From Pseudomonas brassicacearum (lineage in GTDB: Bacteria > Pseudomonadota > Gammaproteobacteria > Pseudomonadales > Pseudomonadaceae), in NCBI RefSeq assembly GCF_009601685.2, contig NZ_CP045701.2, positions 5,704,001-5,768,000 on the forward strand: DNA of 64,000 nt, written 5' to 3'. Below, piece after piece: positions 34,826 to 45,061 of this stretch (position 1 is its first letter; each line of letters begins with the position of its first letter). The notes under the pieces are model-generated. The model searched no databases and was not told the origin of the DNA. It saw only the letters and a list, made by a program, of their open reading frames with translations. Position numbers and translations under genes: made by a program.

Positions 34826-36289
34826 TCAGCGGAACGGCGGCTCGTCGAAGCTGCGCAGCTTGCGCGAATGCAACGAGTTGAGTTCGGTGCGCAACAGGTC
34901 CAACGCCTCGATGCCGATCTTCAGGTGCTGGTTGACCGCTCGCTCATAGAACGCGTTGGCCGAGCCCGGCAGCTTGATTTCGCTGTGCAGCGGTTTGTCC
35001 GAAACACAAAGCAACGTGCCATAAGGCACCCGCAGGCGATAACCCTGGGCGGCGATAGTGCCGCTTTCCATGTCCACCGCCACTGCGCGGGACAGGTTGA
35101 TCAGCGGACGTTCCTGGGCCCAGCGCAGCTCCCAGTTGCGGTCGTCGTAAGTCAGCACGGTGCCGGTGCGCAGGCGCTTTTTCAGCTCGTCGCCCTTTTC
35201 GCCGGTGATGTTCGCCGCGGCCTGTTGAAGCGCCATCTGCACTTCGGCCAGGGCTGGAATCGGAATGTTCGGCGGCACCACCCGGTCGAGAATGCCGTCG
35301 CGGCGCATGTAGGCGTGGGCCAGCACGTAGTCACCGATGGTCTGGGACTGCCGCAGCCCGCCGCAGTGGCCGATCATCAGCCAGCAATGCGGGCGCAGCA
35401 CGGCCAGGTGGTCGGTGATGTTCTTGGCGTTGGAAGGGCCGACACCGATGTTCACCAGGGTCACGCCATGACCATCATTGGTCTGCAGGTGATAGGCCGG
35501 CATCTGGTAGCGGTGCCAGACCACGCCGGCGGCGATGGCCGACGCTTCGCTGTGCTCCATGTTCTTGTCGATGATCACGTTGCCCGGCAGGACCATGCGT
35601 ATAAAGCGCGGGTCGCTGCGCAGTTGCTCCAGGCCGTGGACGATGAACTGGTCGACATAGCGGTGGTAGTTGGTCAGCAGGATCCATGGCTGCACATGGC
35701 GCCAGTCGCTGCCGGTGTAATGCACCAGCCGGCGCAGGGAAAAATCCACCCGCGCGGCGTCGAACAGCGCCAGGGGCAGCGGGTCGGTGTTTTCCCAGTC
35801 ATAGAGGCCGTCGGCGATGCCATCGGTGGCGGCCGACAGGTCGGTGCTGGGGAAAACCCGCGCCAGCACGGCGGCAGTCACACCGGAGCCGGCCAGTTCG
35901 TCGCCCTGCTCCACCACGTACGGGTACGGAATGTTCTGCTCGCTGACGCCCACTTCCACGGTGACGGTAAAGTCGTGCATCAGCGGGACCAACTGTTCCA
36001 GCAGGTATTTACGGAAGGCGGCGGGATGGGTGACGGTGACGCTGTAGGTACCGGGCAACTGGACCTTGGCATAGGCACGCGTGGTTTGCGGAACTTCGCC
36101 GTGGCAGTGATAGGTCAGGCGCAAGGCGGGATAGCGAAACAACGCACGCTGCTCGGCATCCGGCTCGACGCGGTCCTTGAGATAACGCATCAGTGCCTGG
36201 TTCAACGCGGTGGTCGCACGCTCGTGCAGGGCCGCCAGCCGATCCACGGCTTGTTCGGCGGTTTGAACGACAATAAACGCTTCGGTCAC
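34826..36289 (-). CDS. amn: AMP nucleosidase
   Basis: A 487-residue enzyme that splits AMP into adenine and ribose 5-phosphate. It is colinear with E. coli Amn (484 aa): IPYPYV, VDFSLRRLVHYTG, LVNIGVGPSNAK, LMIGHCGGLRQSQTIGDYVL, VDMESGTIAAQGYR and LLCVSDKPLH. The GTG at 36289 is chosen because AGGA lies 8 bases before it and the length then fits the family; an ATG at 36325 is in frame but has no site. Confidence 0.94.
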   Translation of the reverse strand: MTEAFIVVQTAEQAVDRLAALHERATTALNQALMRYLKDRVEPDAEQRALFRYPALRLTYHCHGEVPQTTRAYAKVQLPGTYSVTVTHPAAFRKYLLEQLVPLMHDFTVTVEVGVSEQNIPYPYVVEQGDELAGSGVTAAVLARVFPSTDLSAATDGIADGLYDWENTDPLPLALFDAARVDFSLRRLVHYTGSDWRHVQPWILLTNYHRYVDQFIVHGLEQLRSDPRFIRMVLPGNVIIDKNMEHSEASAIAAGVVWHRYQMPAYHLQTNDGHGVTLVNIGVGPSNAKNITDHLAVLRPHCWLMIGHCGGLRQSQTIGDYVLAHAYMRRDGILDRVVPPNIPIPALAEVQMALQQAAANITGEKGDELKKRLRTGTVLTYDDRNWELRWAQERPLINLSRAVAVDMESGTIAAQGYRLRVPYGTLLCVSDKPLHSEIKLPGSANAFYERAVNQHLKIGIEALDLLRTELNSLHSRKLRSFDEPPFR

Positions 36290-36407
36290 GATCAGCTTCC
36301 TGTGTTCTGACTTGCAGGTCTTCATCTTGCCTGCATCGCCGCCCGACGGGAACAGTGGCGTAGTGGACTCGATCGATTCCCTGCCCCCACATGGACTCTG
36401 GGATGCT

Positions 36408-36499
36408 CTGTGGGAGCTGAGCTTGCTCGCGATGGCGGTGGGTCAGTCACCCCAGAAGCTGGATGTGCCGACGCCTTCGCGAGCAAGCCCGCTCCCACA
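36408..36499. repeat. REPIN between amn and the AidB-like gene
   Basis: CTGTGGGAGCTGAGCTTGCT and its diverged complement (AGCAAGCCCGCTCCCACAG) flank about 45 bases. It ends 17 bases after the stop of the minus-strand acyl-CoA dehydrogenase gene. Confidence 0.86.
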
Positions 36500-36515
36500 G
36501 GGGTATGTGATGTGT

Positions 36516-38165
36516 CTAAAAGCCGTGCGGGGTCGAGCGGGCAACGATCGCCTCGACATTCAAGCCCCGGGGCAAGACACCGTACACCCGGCCGGCCGAA
36601 CCCAGGCGACTGGCGATGAAGGCATCGCTGACATCGCTGTTCCCCGCCTCGAGCAAGAGCCTGGCTTGCAGGCCCACGGCGATGTCTTCGGTCAATTGCC
36701 GGGCGCGGTACTGGATGTCGTCGGTGTCCTTGAATGCGGCGTGCAATTGGTTGATGTGGCCGGCCAGGCGCTTGTCGCCGTGGCCGTCGCCCAACTCATT
36801 GAACAGTACCTCCAGCACGCCGGGCTCCTTGGACAAGGCGCGCAGCACATCCAGGCATTGCACGTTGCCGGAGCCTTCCCAGGTCGAGTTGACCGGCGCT
36901 TCGCGGTACAGGCGCGGCAGGATGCTGTCTTCGACGTAGCCGGCACCCCCCATGCATTCGGCGGCTTCGTTGATCATCGCGGGGGCGCGCTTGCAGATCC
37001 AGTACTTGCCCACCGCCGTCACCAGCCGGGCGAACTTGGCCTCGTGCTCGTCATTCAAGTGATCCAGCGCCCGGCCCATGCGCAGGCTCAGGGCCAGTGC
37101 GGACTCGCTTTCCAGCGCCAGGTCCGCCAGCACGTTTTGCATCAGCGGCTGTTCACTCAACAACTTGCCACCGACCTTGCGGTGCGCGCAGTGATGACTG
37201 GCCTGGGTCAGCGCCTGGCGCATCAGGGCGCTGGAGCCGACCATGCAATCGAAACGGGTCATGGCGACCATCTCGATGATCGTCGGCACGCCCCGCCCTT
37301 CTTCACCTACCATCCAGGCCAGTGCGCCACGGAACTCGACTTCGCTGGAGGCGTTGGAGCAGTTGCCCAGCTTGTTCTTCAGCCGTTGGATGTAGAACTG
37401 ATTGCGGGTGTCGTCGGGGCGATGGCGCGGCAACAGGAAACAGGTCAGGCCCTTGTCGGTCTGGGCCAAGGTGAGGAAGGCATCGCACATCGGCGCCGAA
37501 CAGAACCATTTGTGGCCCACCAACTCATAGGCTTGGCCCGGGCCGCTGGCGCCCACTGGATAAGCCTTGGTGGTGTTGGCCCGCACATCGGTGCCGCCCT
37601 GTTTTTCGGTCATCGCCATGCCCAGGGTCACCCCAGCCTTGTGGGCCATGCCGACGTTACGCGGGTCGTACTCGGTAGCCAGCACCTTTGGCAGCCAGCG
37701 CTCGGCCAGGTCCGGCTGCAAGCGCAGCGCCGGCACGCTGGCGAAGGTCATGGTCAGGGGGCAGCCAGTGCCGGCTTCGGCCTGGCTGTGCAGGTAGGTC
37801 ATCGACGCCCGGGCGACATGCGCGCCGGGTTGCGGATGGGCCCAGGGCAAACTGGGCAGGCCGTGCTCGACGGCGGTGCGCATCAACTGGTGATAAGCGG
37901 GATGGAATTCCACCAGGTCGATGCGATGGCCATAACGATCATGGCTGCAGAACACCGGTTTGTTCTGGTTGGCCAGGAAGCCCGCTTCCATCAACGGCCC
38001 GCCGGCCAGCGCCCCATACGCATCGATCCGCGCCTGTGCCCAACCCGCCCCAAAACGCTGCGACCACTGCTGCAGCGGCAGGTCGATCCGGTACAGGTTG
38101 GCACCATCCAGGGACGGCGGCTGGTTGGTGACGTCGTGGGTTTCAGCGAACTGGTGCAGGTTCAT
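36516..38165 (-). CDS. aidB: Acyl-CoA dehydrogenase, AidB family
   Basis: A 549-residue flavoprotein with the long AidB-type layout: MTEKQGGTDVRANTT, HKWFCSAPMCDAFLTLAQ, LKNKLGNCSNASSEVEF, MTRFDCMVGSSALMRQA and YREAPVNSTWEGSGNVQCLD (catalytic Glu region). AidB of E. coli binds DNA and protects it from alkylation; in Pseudomonas the family is broader, so a true acyl-CoA dehydrogenase role is possible. GAGGAG lies upstream of the ATG. Confidence 0.9.
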   Translation of the reverse strand: MNLHQFAETHDVTNQPPSLDGANLYRIDLPLQQWSQRFGAGWAQARIDAYGALAGGPLMEAGFLANQNKPVFCSHDRYGHRIDLVEFHPAYHQLMRTAVEHGLPSLPWAHPQPGAHVARASMTYLHSQAEAGTGCPLTMTFASVPALRLQPDLAERWLPKVLATEYDPRNVGMAHKAGVTLGMAMTEKQGGTDVRANTTKAYPVGASGPGQAYELVGHKWFCSAPMCDAFLTLAQTDKGLTCFLLPRHRPDDTRNQFYIQRLKNKLGNCSNASSEVEFRGALAWMVGEEGRGVPTIIEMVAMTRFDCMVGSSALMRQALTQASHHCAHRKVGGKLLSEQPLMQNVLADLALESESALALSLRMGRALDHLNDEHEAKFARLVTAVGKYWICKRAPAMINEAAECMGGAGYVEDSILPRLYREAPVNSTWEGSGNVQCLDVLRALSKEPGVLEVLFNELGDGHGDKRLAGHINQLHAAFKDTDDIQYRARQLTEDIAVGLQARLLLEAGNSDVSDAFIASRLGSAGRVYGVLPRGLNVEAIVARSTPHGF

Positions 38166-38236
38166 GACAGGGCTCCTCGATCGGCCAGGGATTCAGTTAA
38201 GCACCGCCTCCAGGCCGAACAAAGTGTCATATGCGC

Positions 38237-40621
38237 CTAAATGTCGGCGCTTTCACCCTGCCTTGGACAAAGCACCCGACGCTGGAGCATCGCCTGCAGC
38301 GCCTCGAATTTCACCGGTTTGCTCAAGTAATCGATCTGCGCGCCCGAGGGACAGCACTCGCGCCCCACGTTCGGGCTGACCACCAGCACCGGCAATTGCT
38401 CGCAACCGGACAAGGTGTGGATCTGGCAGCAGAGCGACACGCCGTCCAGCGGCGGCAACTGGCAATCGAGCAGCACCGCATCAAAGCGCTCGCCGTGCAG
38501 CAGATCCAGCGCGGCGCGGCCACTGTCGGCGGTGCGCACCCGATACCCGAGCTTGAGCAACATGCCCCGCATGACCAACTGATCGATGCTGCTGTCATCG
38601 GCCAGTAGCACCGTGCAATCCTGCGGTTGGCGCGAGCCCTGGTGGCCACCGAAGGAAAACGGCGTCGGGACCGCCGCCGGCAAGGCCACGTCAAACTCCA
38701 CGTCCAACTGAAAACGGCTGCCACGACCGGGTTCGGAGGTGTGGGTCAGGCGTCCGCCCAGCAGTTCCACCAGTTGCCGGCAGATGGCCAGGCCCACGCC
38801 GAGGCCGCCGTATTCGCGGGTCATCGAGCCGTCGAGTTGGAAGAAGCGTTGGTACAAGGTCGCCTCTCCCAGGTCGGTAAAACCGATCCCGGTGTCAATG
38901 ACGGCAAAGGACAGCATCAGCCGATCGAGCGCTGTCGGCCTGCCGCTGACGCGCAGGGCCAGGCCGCCAACCCGGGTGAACTTGATGGCGTTGTCCAGCA
39001 GGCATTCCAGGCTCTGGGCCAGCTTGCCGCTGTCGCCGAGCAACCGGTCCGTCAGGCCTGGGGACACGTCGACCTTGAAGTCCAGGCCCTTGGCCGCGGC
39101 ATTGGCGCCGAACTGCACCTGCAGCGCATCGACCATCCCACGCAGGCTGAACGGTGCCGGATAGACCTTGAGTTTGCCGGCCTGCAACTCGGTCAGGGTG
39201 AGGATGCCGTTGACCATGCGCATCATGTCCCGCGCCGAACCGGCGGCGGTCTGTTGATACTGGGTCAGTTCCTCGTCCATCTCGACGGTTTCCATCAACT
39301 CCAGGGAACCGATCACGCCATTCATCGGCGTGCGCAGCTCATGAGTCAAGGTGGCGAGGAATTCATCCTTGAGCTTATTGCCATGGGCCAGTTGCTGGTT
39401 GAGTACTTCGAGCTTCTGCCCGGCATCCAAGAGGGTCTGGGCCTGCTGTTCGCGCATGGCGTTGATGCGGTCGGCCAGGGCCAGGGACAGCAGCGCCACT
39501 TCAATGGCCGAGCCGATCTGGCTGGCGTACATGGTCAGGAAAACGTTCGGCAGGTAACCGAGCACCATCAACGTATTGACGATGCCCCCCAGCAGAAACG
39601 CCGACCAGGCAATGATGAAATAACGCGCCACCCGCAGGCCACGCCACCAGGCAAACAGCCCGGCGGCAAAGATCGTCACCGTGAACAGCAGCGCCAATGC
39701 CGTCGCCAGGCGCAGCGCCAGGGCATAACTGGTCATCAGCGACAGGCCGACTACCACGGCGCTGTAGGCGATCAGCGCCAGCAGCAAGCGGTCCAGCCAA
39801 CGGCTATGCTGGGCGGTTTGCAGGAAGCTGCGGGCGAACTGGCTGCCAAACAGGCCCGCGCAGCCGATGAAGAACGGCGTCGCGGCGTTGGCCCACCAGG
39901 GGTTATCCGGCCAGAAGTACTCCACGGCGGCACCGTTGACCGACAACTGATACAGGCCGAACGAGGCAATGTAGAAGATGTAATAGAGGTAGCTGGTATC
40001 GCGCACGCTCAGGTAGATGAACAGGTTGTAGACCAGCATCCCCAGCAGCACGCCATAGATGATCCCCAGTACATACAAGCGCACCGGCTGTTGTTCCAGA
40101 TAAGCGGTGCTCGACCACAGCGTCAGCGGCGCCTGGATCGACCCCTGGCTTTGCAGGCGCAGGTAGAGGGTCTGCTGTTGTTCGGGTTTGAAAGCCAGGC
40201 TGAAGAGGTAGTTGTTCTGGCGGACCTCGCGACTGGCAAACGGCAACGCATCACCGGTCTGGCGAACCAGGCGATAGGCCCCCGCCGCATCGGGCAGGTA
40301 CAAATCGAGGTGATCCAGCGGCGGGTACGCCAGTTCCAGCAGCCAGGTGCGCTGGGTGTCCGGGTTGGCGGGGCGATAGTGCAGGTCGATTTTCAACCAG
40401 AAGGCGGATCGCGAGTAACCGGCGTTCAGCGTGCCTTGGTCGTGGGGCTTGAAAGCACCGGCGCCAGCCTGGGCCAGGACATCGTCAATGGTGGCCGTGC
40501 CGTCCGCATCTTCGAACACCTGCAGGGCATGGCCCAACGGCAGGTTTTGGGTGAATTCATCGAATTCAAGGGCACTTGCCAGAGGGGACAAGCACAACAA
40601 CAACATCAGCAAATAGCGCAT
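38237..40621 (-). CDS. Hybrid sensor histidine kinase with 7TM-DISM sensor
   Basis: A 794-residue inner-membrane kinase. Order: signal peptide, periplasmic 7TMR-DISMED2 domain (about 25-170), seven membrane segments (about 180-385), short coiled coil, HisKA with LATLTHELRTPMNG, HATPase_c (VIDTGIGFTD, EYGGLGVGLAIC), and one C-terminal receiver (VLLADDSS, phospho-acceptor Asp in VLLDCQLPPLDG). It resembles RetS but has one receiver, not two. The DISMED2 fold suggests a carbohydrate-like ligand. No partner regulator gene is adjacent. Confidence 0.92.
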   Translation of the reverse strand: MRYLLMLLLCLSPLASALEFDEFTQNLPLGHALQVFEDADGTATIDDVLAQAGAGAFKPHDQGTLNAGYSRSAFWLKIDLHYRPANPDTQRTWLLELAYPPLDHLDLYLPDAAGAYRLVRQTGDALPFASREVRQNNYLFSLAFKPEQQQTLYLRLQSQGSIQAPLTLWSSTAYLEQQPVRLYVLGIIYGVLLGMLVYNLFIYLSVRDTSYLYYIFYIASFGLYQLSVNGAAVEYFWPDNPWWANAATPFFIGCAGLFGSQFARSFLQTAQHSRWLDRLLLALIAYSAVVVGLSLMTSYALALRLATALALLFTVTIFAAGLFAWWRGLRVARYFIIAWSAFLLGGIVNTLMVLGYLPNVFLTMYASQIGSAIEVALLSLALADRINAMREQQAQTLLDAGQKLEVLNQQLAHGNKLKDEFLATLTHELRTPMNGVIGSLELMETVEMDEELTQYQQTAAGSARDMMRMVNGILTLTELQAGKLKVYPAPFSLRGMVDALQVQFGANAAAKGLDFKVDVSPGLTDRLLGDSGKLAQSLECLLDNAIKFTRVGGLALRVSGRPTALDRLMLSFAVIDTGIGFTDLGEATLYQRFFQLDGSMTREYGGLGVGLAICRQLVELLGGRLTHTSEPGRGSRFQLDVEFDVALPAAVPTPFSFGGHQGSRQPQDCTVLLADDSSIDQLVMRGMLLKLGYRVRTADSGRAALDLLHGERFDAVLLDCQLPPLDGVSLCCQIHTLSGCEQLPVLVVSPNVGRECCPSGAQIDYLSKPVKFEALQAMLQRRVLCPRQGESADI

Positions 40622-40935
40622 TTAAGCCCCAGCGCGGCCTGTCCGGTTGAGTCAGGAAGCCCCCCATTCCCTGAGTAGACGTAAAACCGGCATTACCTGT
40701 TATGAGTTGGATCCATCCCTAGCATAGCCGCTGATGGCCAATTTGCACCATTGAATTTTTTCCTACAGAAGGCTCTAGTACGGGCGTTTCAGAGCAAAGC
40801 ATTGAGATAGAGCTGTCGCCTTGGTCAGACTGGAATACAACCTTGGAACCAGACTCGATTGTTTGGACCAGGAATAGGGTTTCCCCTGATGCAGGTGCGC
40901 GCCGATCGAAGGGTTTGGTGGTAAGCTCGCGCACC
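40622..40935. other. 314-bp intergenic region between divergent kinase and thiD
   Basis: It should hold both promoters. I looked for a TPP riboswitch before thiD (CTGAGA with a later ACCCTTT...GAACCTGA) and did not find one. No repeat of the window's families lies here. Confidence 0.6.
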
Positions 40936-41733
40936 ATGAATATCTACAGCTCTCGCCCCGTTGTCCTCTGCCTCTCCGGCCACGATCCCAGTGGTGGCGC
41001 CGGTTTGCAGGCAGATATCGAAGCCCTGCTTGCCCAGGGTTGTCATGCCGCCCCTGCCGTTACCGCCTTGACCGTGCAAGACACCGTCAACGTCAGCGAT
41101 TTCCGGGTGCTCGACCGAGCGTGGGTGTTGGCACAAGCCAATGCCGTGCTCAACGATGCCCAGGTGGCGGCGGTCAAACTGGGGATGCTTGGCTCCCTGG
41201 AAATGGTCGACACGGTGGTCGAGTTGCTCCAGGCGCACCCGCACCTGCCCATGGTCTGCGACCCGGTGCTGCGCGCCGGCGGTGGCGGGCGCCTGGGCAA
41301 GGATGAGGTCGGCTACGCCATGCGCGAACGCCTGCTGCCCCTGGCAATCATCGCCACCCCCAACCTGCCTGAAGCACGCATCCTCGCCGAACTGCCCGAG
41401 GGCAGCGCCGATGAGTGCGCGGAAAAACTGCTGCCCTTCGTCAAACACCTGTTGATCACCGGTGGTCACGGCGACGAACATGAAGTCCATAATCGCCTGT
41501 ACAGCCGCGATGGCCGGCGCGAAACCTTTACCTGCCAGCGTCTGCCCGGCAGTTACCACGGTTCCGGCTGTACCCTGGCCAGCGCCCTGGCGGGCCGGTT
41601 GGCCCAGGGCGAACAGCTCGCCAGCGCCGTCAAGACGGCGCTGGATTACACCTGGCGCACCTTGCGCGATGCCGAACAACTGGGCAAAGGCCAGTTCGTA
41701 CCGCGTCGCCTGCCGCTGGATTTCTGCTCGTAG
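40936..41733 (+). CDS. thiD: Hydroxymethylpyrimidine/phosphomethylpyrimidine kinase
   Basis: A 265-residue ribokinase-fold enzyme that makes HMP-diphosphate for thiamine synthesis. Marks are [41 protein letters not shown], and the ATP/anion hole [17 protein letters not shown]. The ATG at 40936 is where homology starts. thiE follows after 17 bases and hemL 28 bases after that. Confidence 0.95.
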   Translation: MNIYSSRPVVLCLSGHDPSGGAGLQADIEALLAQGCHAAPAVTALTVQDTVNVSDFRVLDRAWVLAQANAVLNDAQVAAVKLGMLGSLEMVDTVVELLQAHPHLPMVCDPVLRAGGGGRLGKDEVGYAMRERLLPLAIIATPNLPEARILAELPEGSADECAEKLLPFVKHLLITGGHGDEHEVHNRLYSRDGRRETFTCQRLPGSYHGSGCTLASALAGRLAQGEQLASAVKTALDYTWRTLRDAEQLGKGQFVPRRLPLDFCS

Positions 41734-41750
41734 CACCGGAGGCCTGTGGA

Positions 41751-42377
41751 ATGAAATTACGTGGCCTTTACGCCATCACCGATAGCCAACTGCTGGCCGG
41801 CAAGTTCCTCGCTTATGTCGAAGCAGCGCTGGAAGGTGGCGTCACCCTGCTGCAATACCGCGACAAAAGCAGCGACGAGGCCCGCCGCCTGCGCGAAGCC
41901 GAAGCCCTGCGCAACCTGTGCGAGCGCTACAAGACCCAGCTGATCATCAACGATGACGCCGAACTGGCCGCACGCCTGGGCGTCGGTGTGCACCTGGGCC
42001 AGACTGATGGCCCTTTGGCGCCAGTGCGGGCACTGCTCGGGCACAAGGCGATCGTCGGAGCCACCTGCCACGCCAGCCTGGCATTGGCCGAACAGGCCGC
42101 CAGCGAAGGCGCCAGCTATGTCGCGTTCGGGCGCTTCTTCAACTCCAACACCAAGCCCGGCGCCCCCAGCGCAAACCTTGAACTGCTCGAACAGGCGCAC
42201 CTCAAGCTGCATATTCCGGTGTGCGCCATCGGCGGCATCACCCTGGACAACGCCGCCCCGCTGGTGGCCCATGGGGTCGACCTGCTGGCGGTGGTCCACG
42301 GCCTGTTCGGCGCCGACAGCACCACTGAAGTGACGCGCCGCGCCCGCGCCTTCAACGAGCTGCTGCAGATCAAATAG
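41751..42377 (+). CDS. thiE: Thiamine-phosphate synthase
   Basis: A 208-residue TIM barrel enzyme that couples HMP-diphosphate and thiazole phosphate. Marks are [54 protein letters not shown] and [10 protein letters not shown]. It lies between thiD and hemL in a common pseudomonad order. Confidence 0.95.
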   Translation: MKLRGLYAITDSQLLAGKFLAYVEAALEGGVTLLQYRDKSSDEARRLREAEALRNLCERYKTQLIINDDAELAARLGVGVHLGQTDGPLAPVRALLGHKAIVGATCHASLALAEQAASEGASYVAFGRFFNSNTKPGAPSANLELLEQAHLKLHIPVCAIGGITLDNAAPLVAHGVDLLAVVHGLFGADSTTEVTRRARAFNELLQIK

Positions 42378-42405
42378 TCCATTTTCCGTTTTCGAGAGCC
42401 CAACC

Positions 42406-43689
42406 ATGTCCCGTTCCGAAACCCTGTTTGCCAATGCCCAGAAACACATCCCCGGCGGCGTGAACTCGCCCGTTCGTGCGTTCAAGAGCGTTGGCGGCAC
42501 CCCGCTTTTCTTCAAGCACGCCGAAGGCGCGTACGTCACCGACGAAGACGACAAGCGCTATGTGGATTACGTCGGCTCCTGGGGCCCGATGATCCTCGGC
42601 CACAGCCATCCGGACGTGCTGGATGCGGTGCGCAAGCAACTGGTACACGGCCTGTCCTACGGCGCCCCGACCGCGATGGAAACCGAGATGGCCGACCTGG
42701 TTTGCTCGATCGTGCCGTCGATGGAAATGGTGCGCATGGTCAGCTCCGGCACCGAAGCGACCATGAGCGCGATCCGCCTGGCGCGGGGTTTTACCGGCCG
42801 CGACAGCATCATCAAGTTCGAAGGCTGCTACCACGGCCACTCCGACAGCCTGCTGGTCAAGGCCGGCTCCGGCGCCCTGACCCAGGGCGTGCCGAGCTCG
42901 GCCGGCGTACCGGCGGCGTTCGCCAAACACACCCTGACCCTGCCGTTCAACGACCTTGAAGAAGTCGAGAAAATGCTCGGCGAAGTCGGCCAGGAAGTGG
43001 CGTGCATCATCGTCGAGCCAGTGGCCGGCAACATGAACTGCGTGCCACCGGCACCGGGTTTCCTCGAAGGCCTGCGCAGCCTGTGCGACCAGCATGGCGT
43101 GGTGTTGATTTTCGATGAAGTGATGACCGGTTTCCGCGTGGCCCTCGGCGGCGCCCAGGCCCATTACGGCGTCACGCCGGACCTGAGCACCTTCGGCAAG
43201 ATCATCGGCGGCGGCATGCCGGTGGGCTGCTTCGGCGGCAAGCGCAAGATCATGGAATGCATCGCCCCGCTGGGCCCGGTCTACCAGGCCGGCACCTTGT
43301 CGGGCAACCCACTGGCCATGGCCGCCGGCCTGACCACGCTGCGCCTGATCAGCCGCCCGGGTTTCCACGCCGAACTGACCGACTACACCACCCGCCTGCT
43401 CGACGGCCTGCAAGTTCGCGCTGACGCGGCAGGCATCCCCTTCGTGACCACCCAGGCCGGCGGCATGTTCGGCCTGTACTTCAGTGGTGCCGATGACATC
43501 GTCACCTTCGAAGACGTGATGGCCAGCGACGCCGACCGTTTCAAGCGGTTCTTCCACCTGATGCTCGACGGTGGTGTGTACCTGGCCCCGAGCGCATTCG
43601 AAGCCGGCTTCACCTCCATCGCCCATGGCGAGACCGAGCTGAAGATCACCCTCGATGCGGCCGAACGGGCCTTTGCTGCACTGAAGTAA
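42406..43689 (+). CDS. hemL: Glutamate-1-semialdehyde 2,1-aminomutase
   Basis: A 427-residue PLP enzyme that makes 5-aminolevulinate for heme synthesis. Marks are [59 protein letters not shown] and the PLP lysine in [12 protein letters not shown]. It is full length and follows thiE. Confidence 0.96.
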   Translation: MSRSETLFANAQKHIPGGVNSPVRAFKSVGGTPLFFKHAEGAYVTDEDDKRYVDYVGSWGPMILGHSHPDVLDAVRKQLVHGLSYGAPTAMETEMADLVCSIVPSMEMVRMVSSGTEATMSAIRLARGFTGRDSIIKFEGCYHGHSDSLLVKAGSGALTQGVPSSAGVPAAFAKHTLTLPFNDLEEVEKMLGEVGQEVACIIVEPVAGNMNCVPPAPGFLEGLRSLCDQHGVVLIFDEVMTGFRVALGGAQAHYGVTPDLSTFGKIIGGGMPVGCFGGKRKIMECIAPLGPVYQAGTLSGNPLAMAAGLTTLRLISRPGFHAELTDYTTRLLDGLQVRADAAGIPFVTTQAGGMFGLYFSGADDIVTFEDVMASDADRFKRFFHLMLDGGVYLAPSAFEAGFTSIAHGETELKITLDAAERAFAALK

Positions 43690-43700
43690 GCCTGTGGATA

Positions 43701-43728
43701 ACTGACGCCGGCTGAAGCTAGCGTCAGT
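43701..43728 (+). terminator. Stem-loop after hemL, possible terminator
   Basis: ACTGACGC (43701) and GCGTCAGT (43721) pair around a 12-base loop, 12 bases after the hemL stop. No T-run follows directly, so termination is only probable. Confidence 0.4.
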
Positions 43729-43906
43729 GATTGCCGACAATCTCCCGCTCTTTTCCTACGTATTTATGTCCGAAGCAGCTATTAGCATTCCCTCGCAGCA
43801 GAAAAACGAGTAAAGACTTTGTAAGGATGGCCCTGCTTATTTCATAATGCGCGCTTATTGGATCCCCCGGAGGGTCCGCGCGCCCCTCAGAGGTAAGTCG
43901 ATTCCC

Positions 43907-44461
43907 ATGAACCGCACCGGCCGCACCCTTGCCTTGGGCTGCCTGTTGCTCCTTCAGCCCCTGCTGGCGAATGCACAGGCAGGCGGCAACTCGTTGTTGA
44001 TCCCGGCGCTGGGCCGCTGCACGCTCAATACCCAGCCACAAGATCTCGCACCGGCACTCGACGCCTGTCAAAAAGCGGCGGACGCAGGTGATGCACAAGC
44101 GCAATACGAGTTGGGCGAGTTCTACTATGAAGGCAAGGCTGCGCCGCGCGACCTCAAGCTGGCCCTCAACTACTTCGAAAAAGCCTCGCTGCAAGGCCAT
44201 GCCCAGGCGCAATTCAAGCTCGGCGGCATGTTCTTCCATGGCGAAGGTGTGCCGGCCAACAACGTCCAGGCCTACATCGTCCTGAAGATGGCCGCGGTCA
44301 ACGGCGCCGAAGAAGCCCTGGACACCGCCGACGAAGTCGCCGAGCAGATGCCCCGCGACGAGCTGGAAGTGGCGACCCAGGTGCTGGGGCAGATCTTTCG
44401 CAAATACCTGATGGAATTGCAGAACGCCGACGGGCGTACGCCCTTCTCACCCCTACCCTGA
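43907..44461 (+). CDS. Exported Sel1/TPR-repeat protein
   Basis: A 184-residue protein with a signal peptide (cleavage after LANAQA). Sel1-like repeats follow: DAQAQYELGEFYYEGKA, HAQAQFKLGGMFFHGEGV and a third weaker unit. Such repeats form an alpha-solenoid for protein binding. The ATG at 43907 is chosen because it starts the signal peptide and AGAGGTAA lies upstream. The partner is unknown. Confidence 0.85.
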   Translation: MNRTGRTLALGCLLLLQPLLANAQAGGNSLLIPALGRCTLNTQPQDLAPALDACQKAADAGDAQAQYELGEFYYEGKAAPRDLKLALNYFEKASLQGHAQAQFKLGGMFFHGEGVPANNVQAYIVLKMAAVNGAEEALDTADEVAEQMPRDELEVATQVLGQIFRKYLMELQNADGRTPFSPLP

Positions 44462-44480
44462 ATCGCACAGCCTGGCCCCT

Positions 44481-44630
44481 GTAGGAGCGTAGGGGCGTAG
44501 GAGCGTAGGAGCTGTCGAGTGCAACGAGGCTGCGATCTTTCCACTGGCAATTGAGTCGAGAGCGAAAGATCAAGATCAGGATCAGGATCAGGATCAAAAG
44601 ATCGCAGGCTTCGCCAGCTCCTACAGGGCC
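44481..44630. repeat. Composite repeat with GTAGGAGC and GATCAG tandem units
   Basis: Three near copies of an 8-12 base unit (GTAGGAGC, GTAGGGGC-like) precede a GTAGGAGCTG-family palindrome (44505-44630) whose right arm holds hexamers GATCAG repeated (44572-44600). It lies between the convergent Sel1 and DUF1820 genes. Confidence 0.84.
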
Positions 44631-44652
44631 CGGCGCCGCAGCAACAAATTTC

Positions 44653-44982
44653 CTACTTCTCAGGCATCGGCATCGGAAACGGCATCACATTGCCGACCGC
44701 GCCACGGGCTTCGCTGATTTTCGGGGTGCCCAGGCGTTCGACTTCGTCGATGCGCACGATCGAATGCATCGGCACGAAGCTGCGCACCACGCCTTCGAAC
44801 TGCGCCTTGAGCTTTTCCTCGCTCGGATCGACGACCACTTGCGTGCGCTCGCCAAAGACGAATTCTTCCACCTCCAGGAAGCCCCACAGATCACTTTGAT
44901 AGATCTGCTTGGCGTACATTTCGAACACCTGGCCCTGGTTGAGGAAAATCACCTTGTAGATTGGAGCTTCACGTTTGGTCAT
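44653..44982 (-). CDS. DUF1820 family protein
   Basis: A 109-residue protein of the DUF1820 family, recognised by IYKVIFLNQGQVFEMYAK, LWGFLEVEEFVFGE and MHSIVRIDEVERLG. No signal peptide or membrane segment is seen. It is divergent from miaB with a 160-bp palindrome between them. The function is unknown. Confidence 0.87.
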   Translation of the reverse strand: MTKREAPIYKVIFLNQGQVFEMYAKQIYQSDLWGFLEVEEFVFGERTQVVVDPSEEKLKAQFEGVVRSFVPMHSIVRIDEVERLGTPKISEARGAVGNVMPFPMPMPEK

Positions 44983-45061
44983 GGCTGGCGAAACACATCG
45001 GCGGGTAAAAATGAGGGCGCGAACTATAGCATAGCCACTGCTCGCACGGCGGTAGGAACCC

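Noticed and set aside
36312..38240. 642-codon open frame on the plus strand inside the AidB-like gene
   Set aside because: It begins in a REPIN and runs antisense to a gene with complete family motifs.
38627..40678. 683-codon open frame on the plus strand antisense to the hybrid kinase
   Set aside because: The kinase on the minus strand has all expected domains; the plus-strand product is Gln/Gly-rich noise.
40622..40935. TPP riboswitch before thiD
   Set aside because: The conserved aptamer blocks were looked for and not found.
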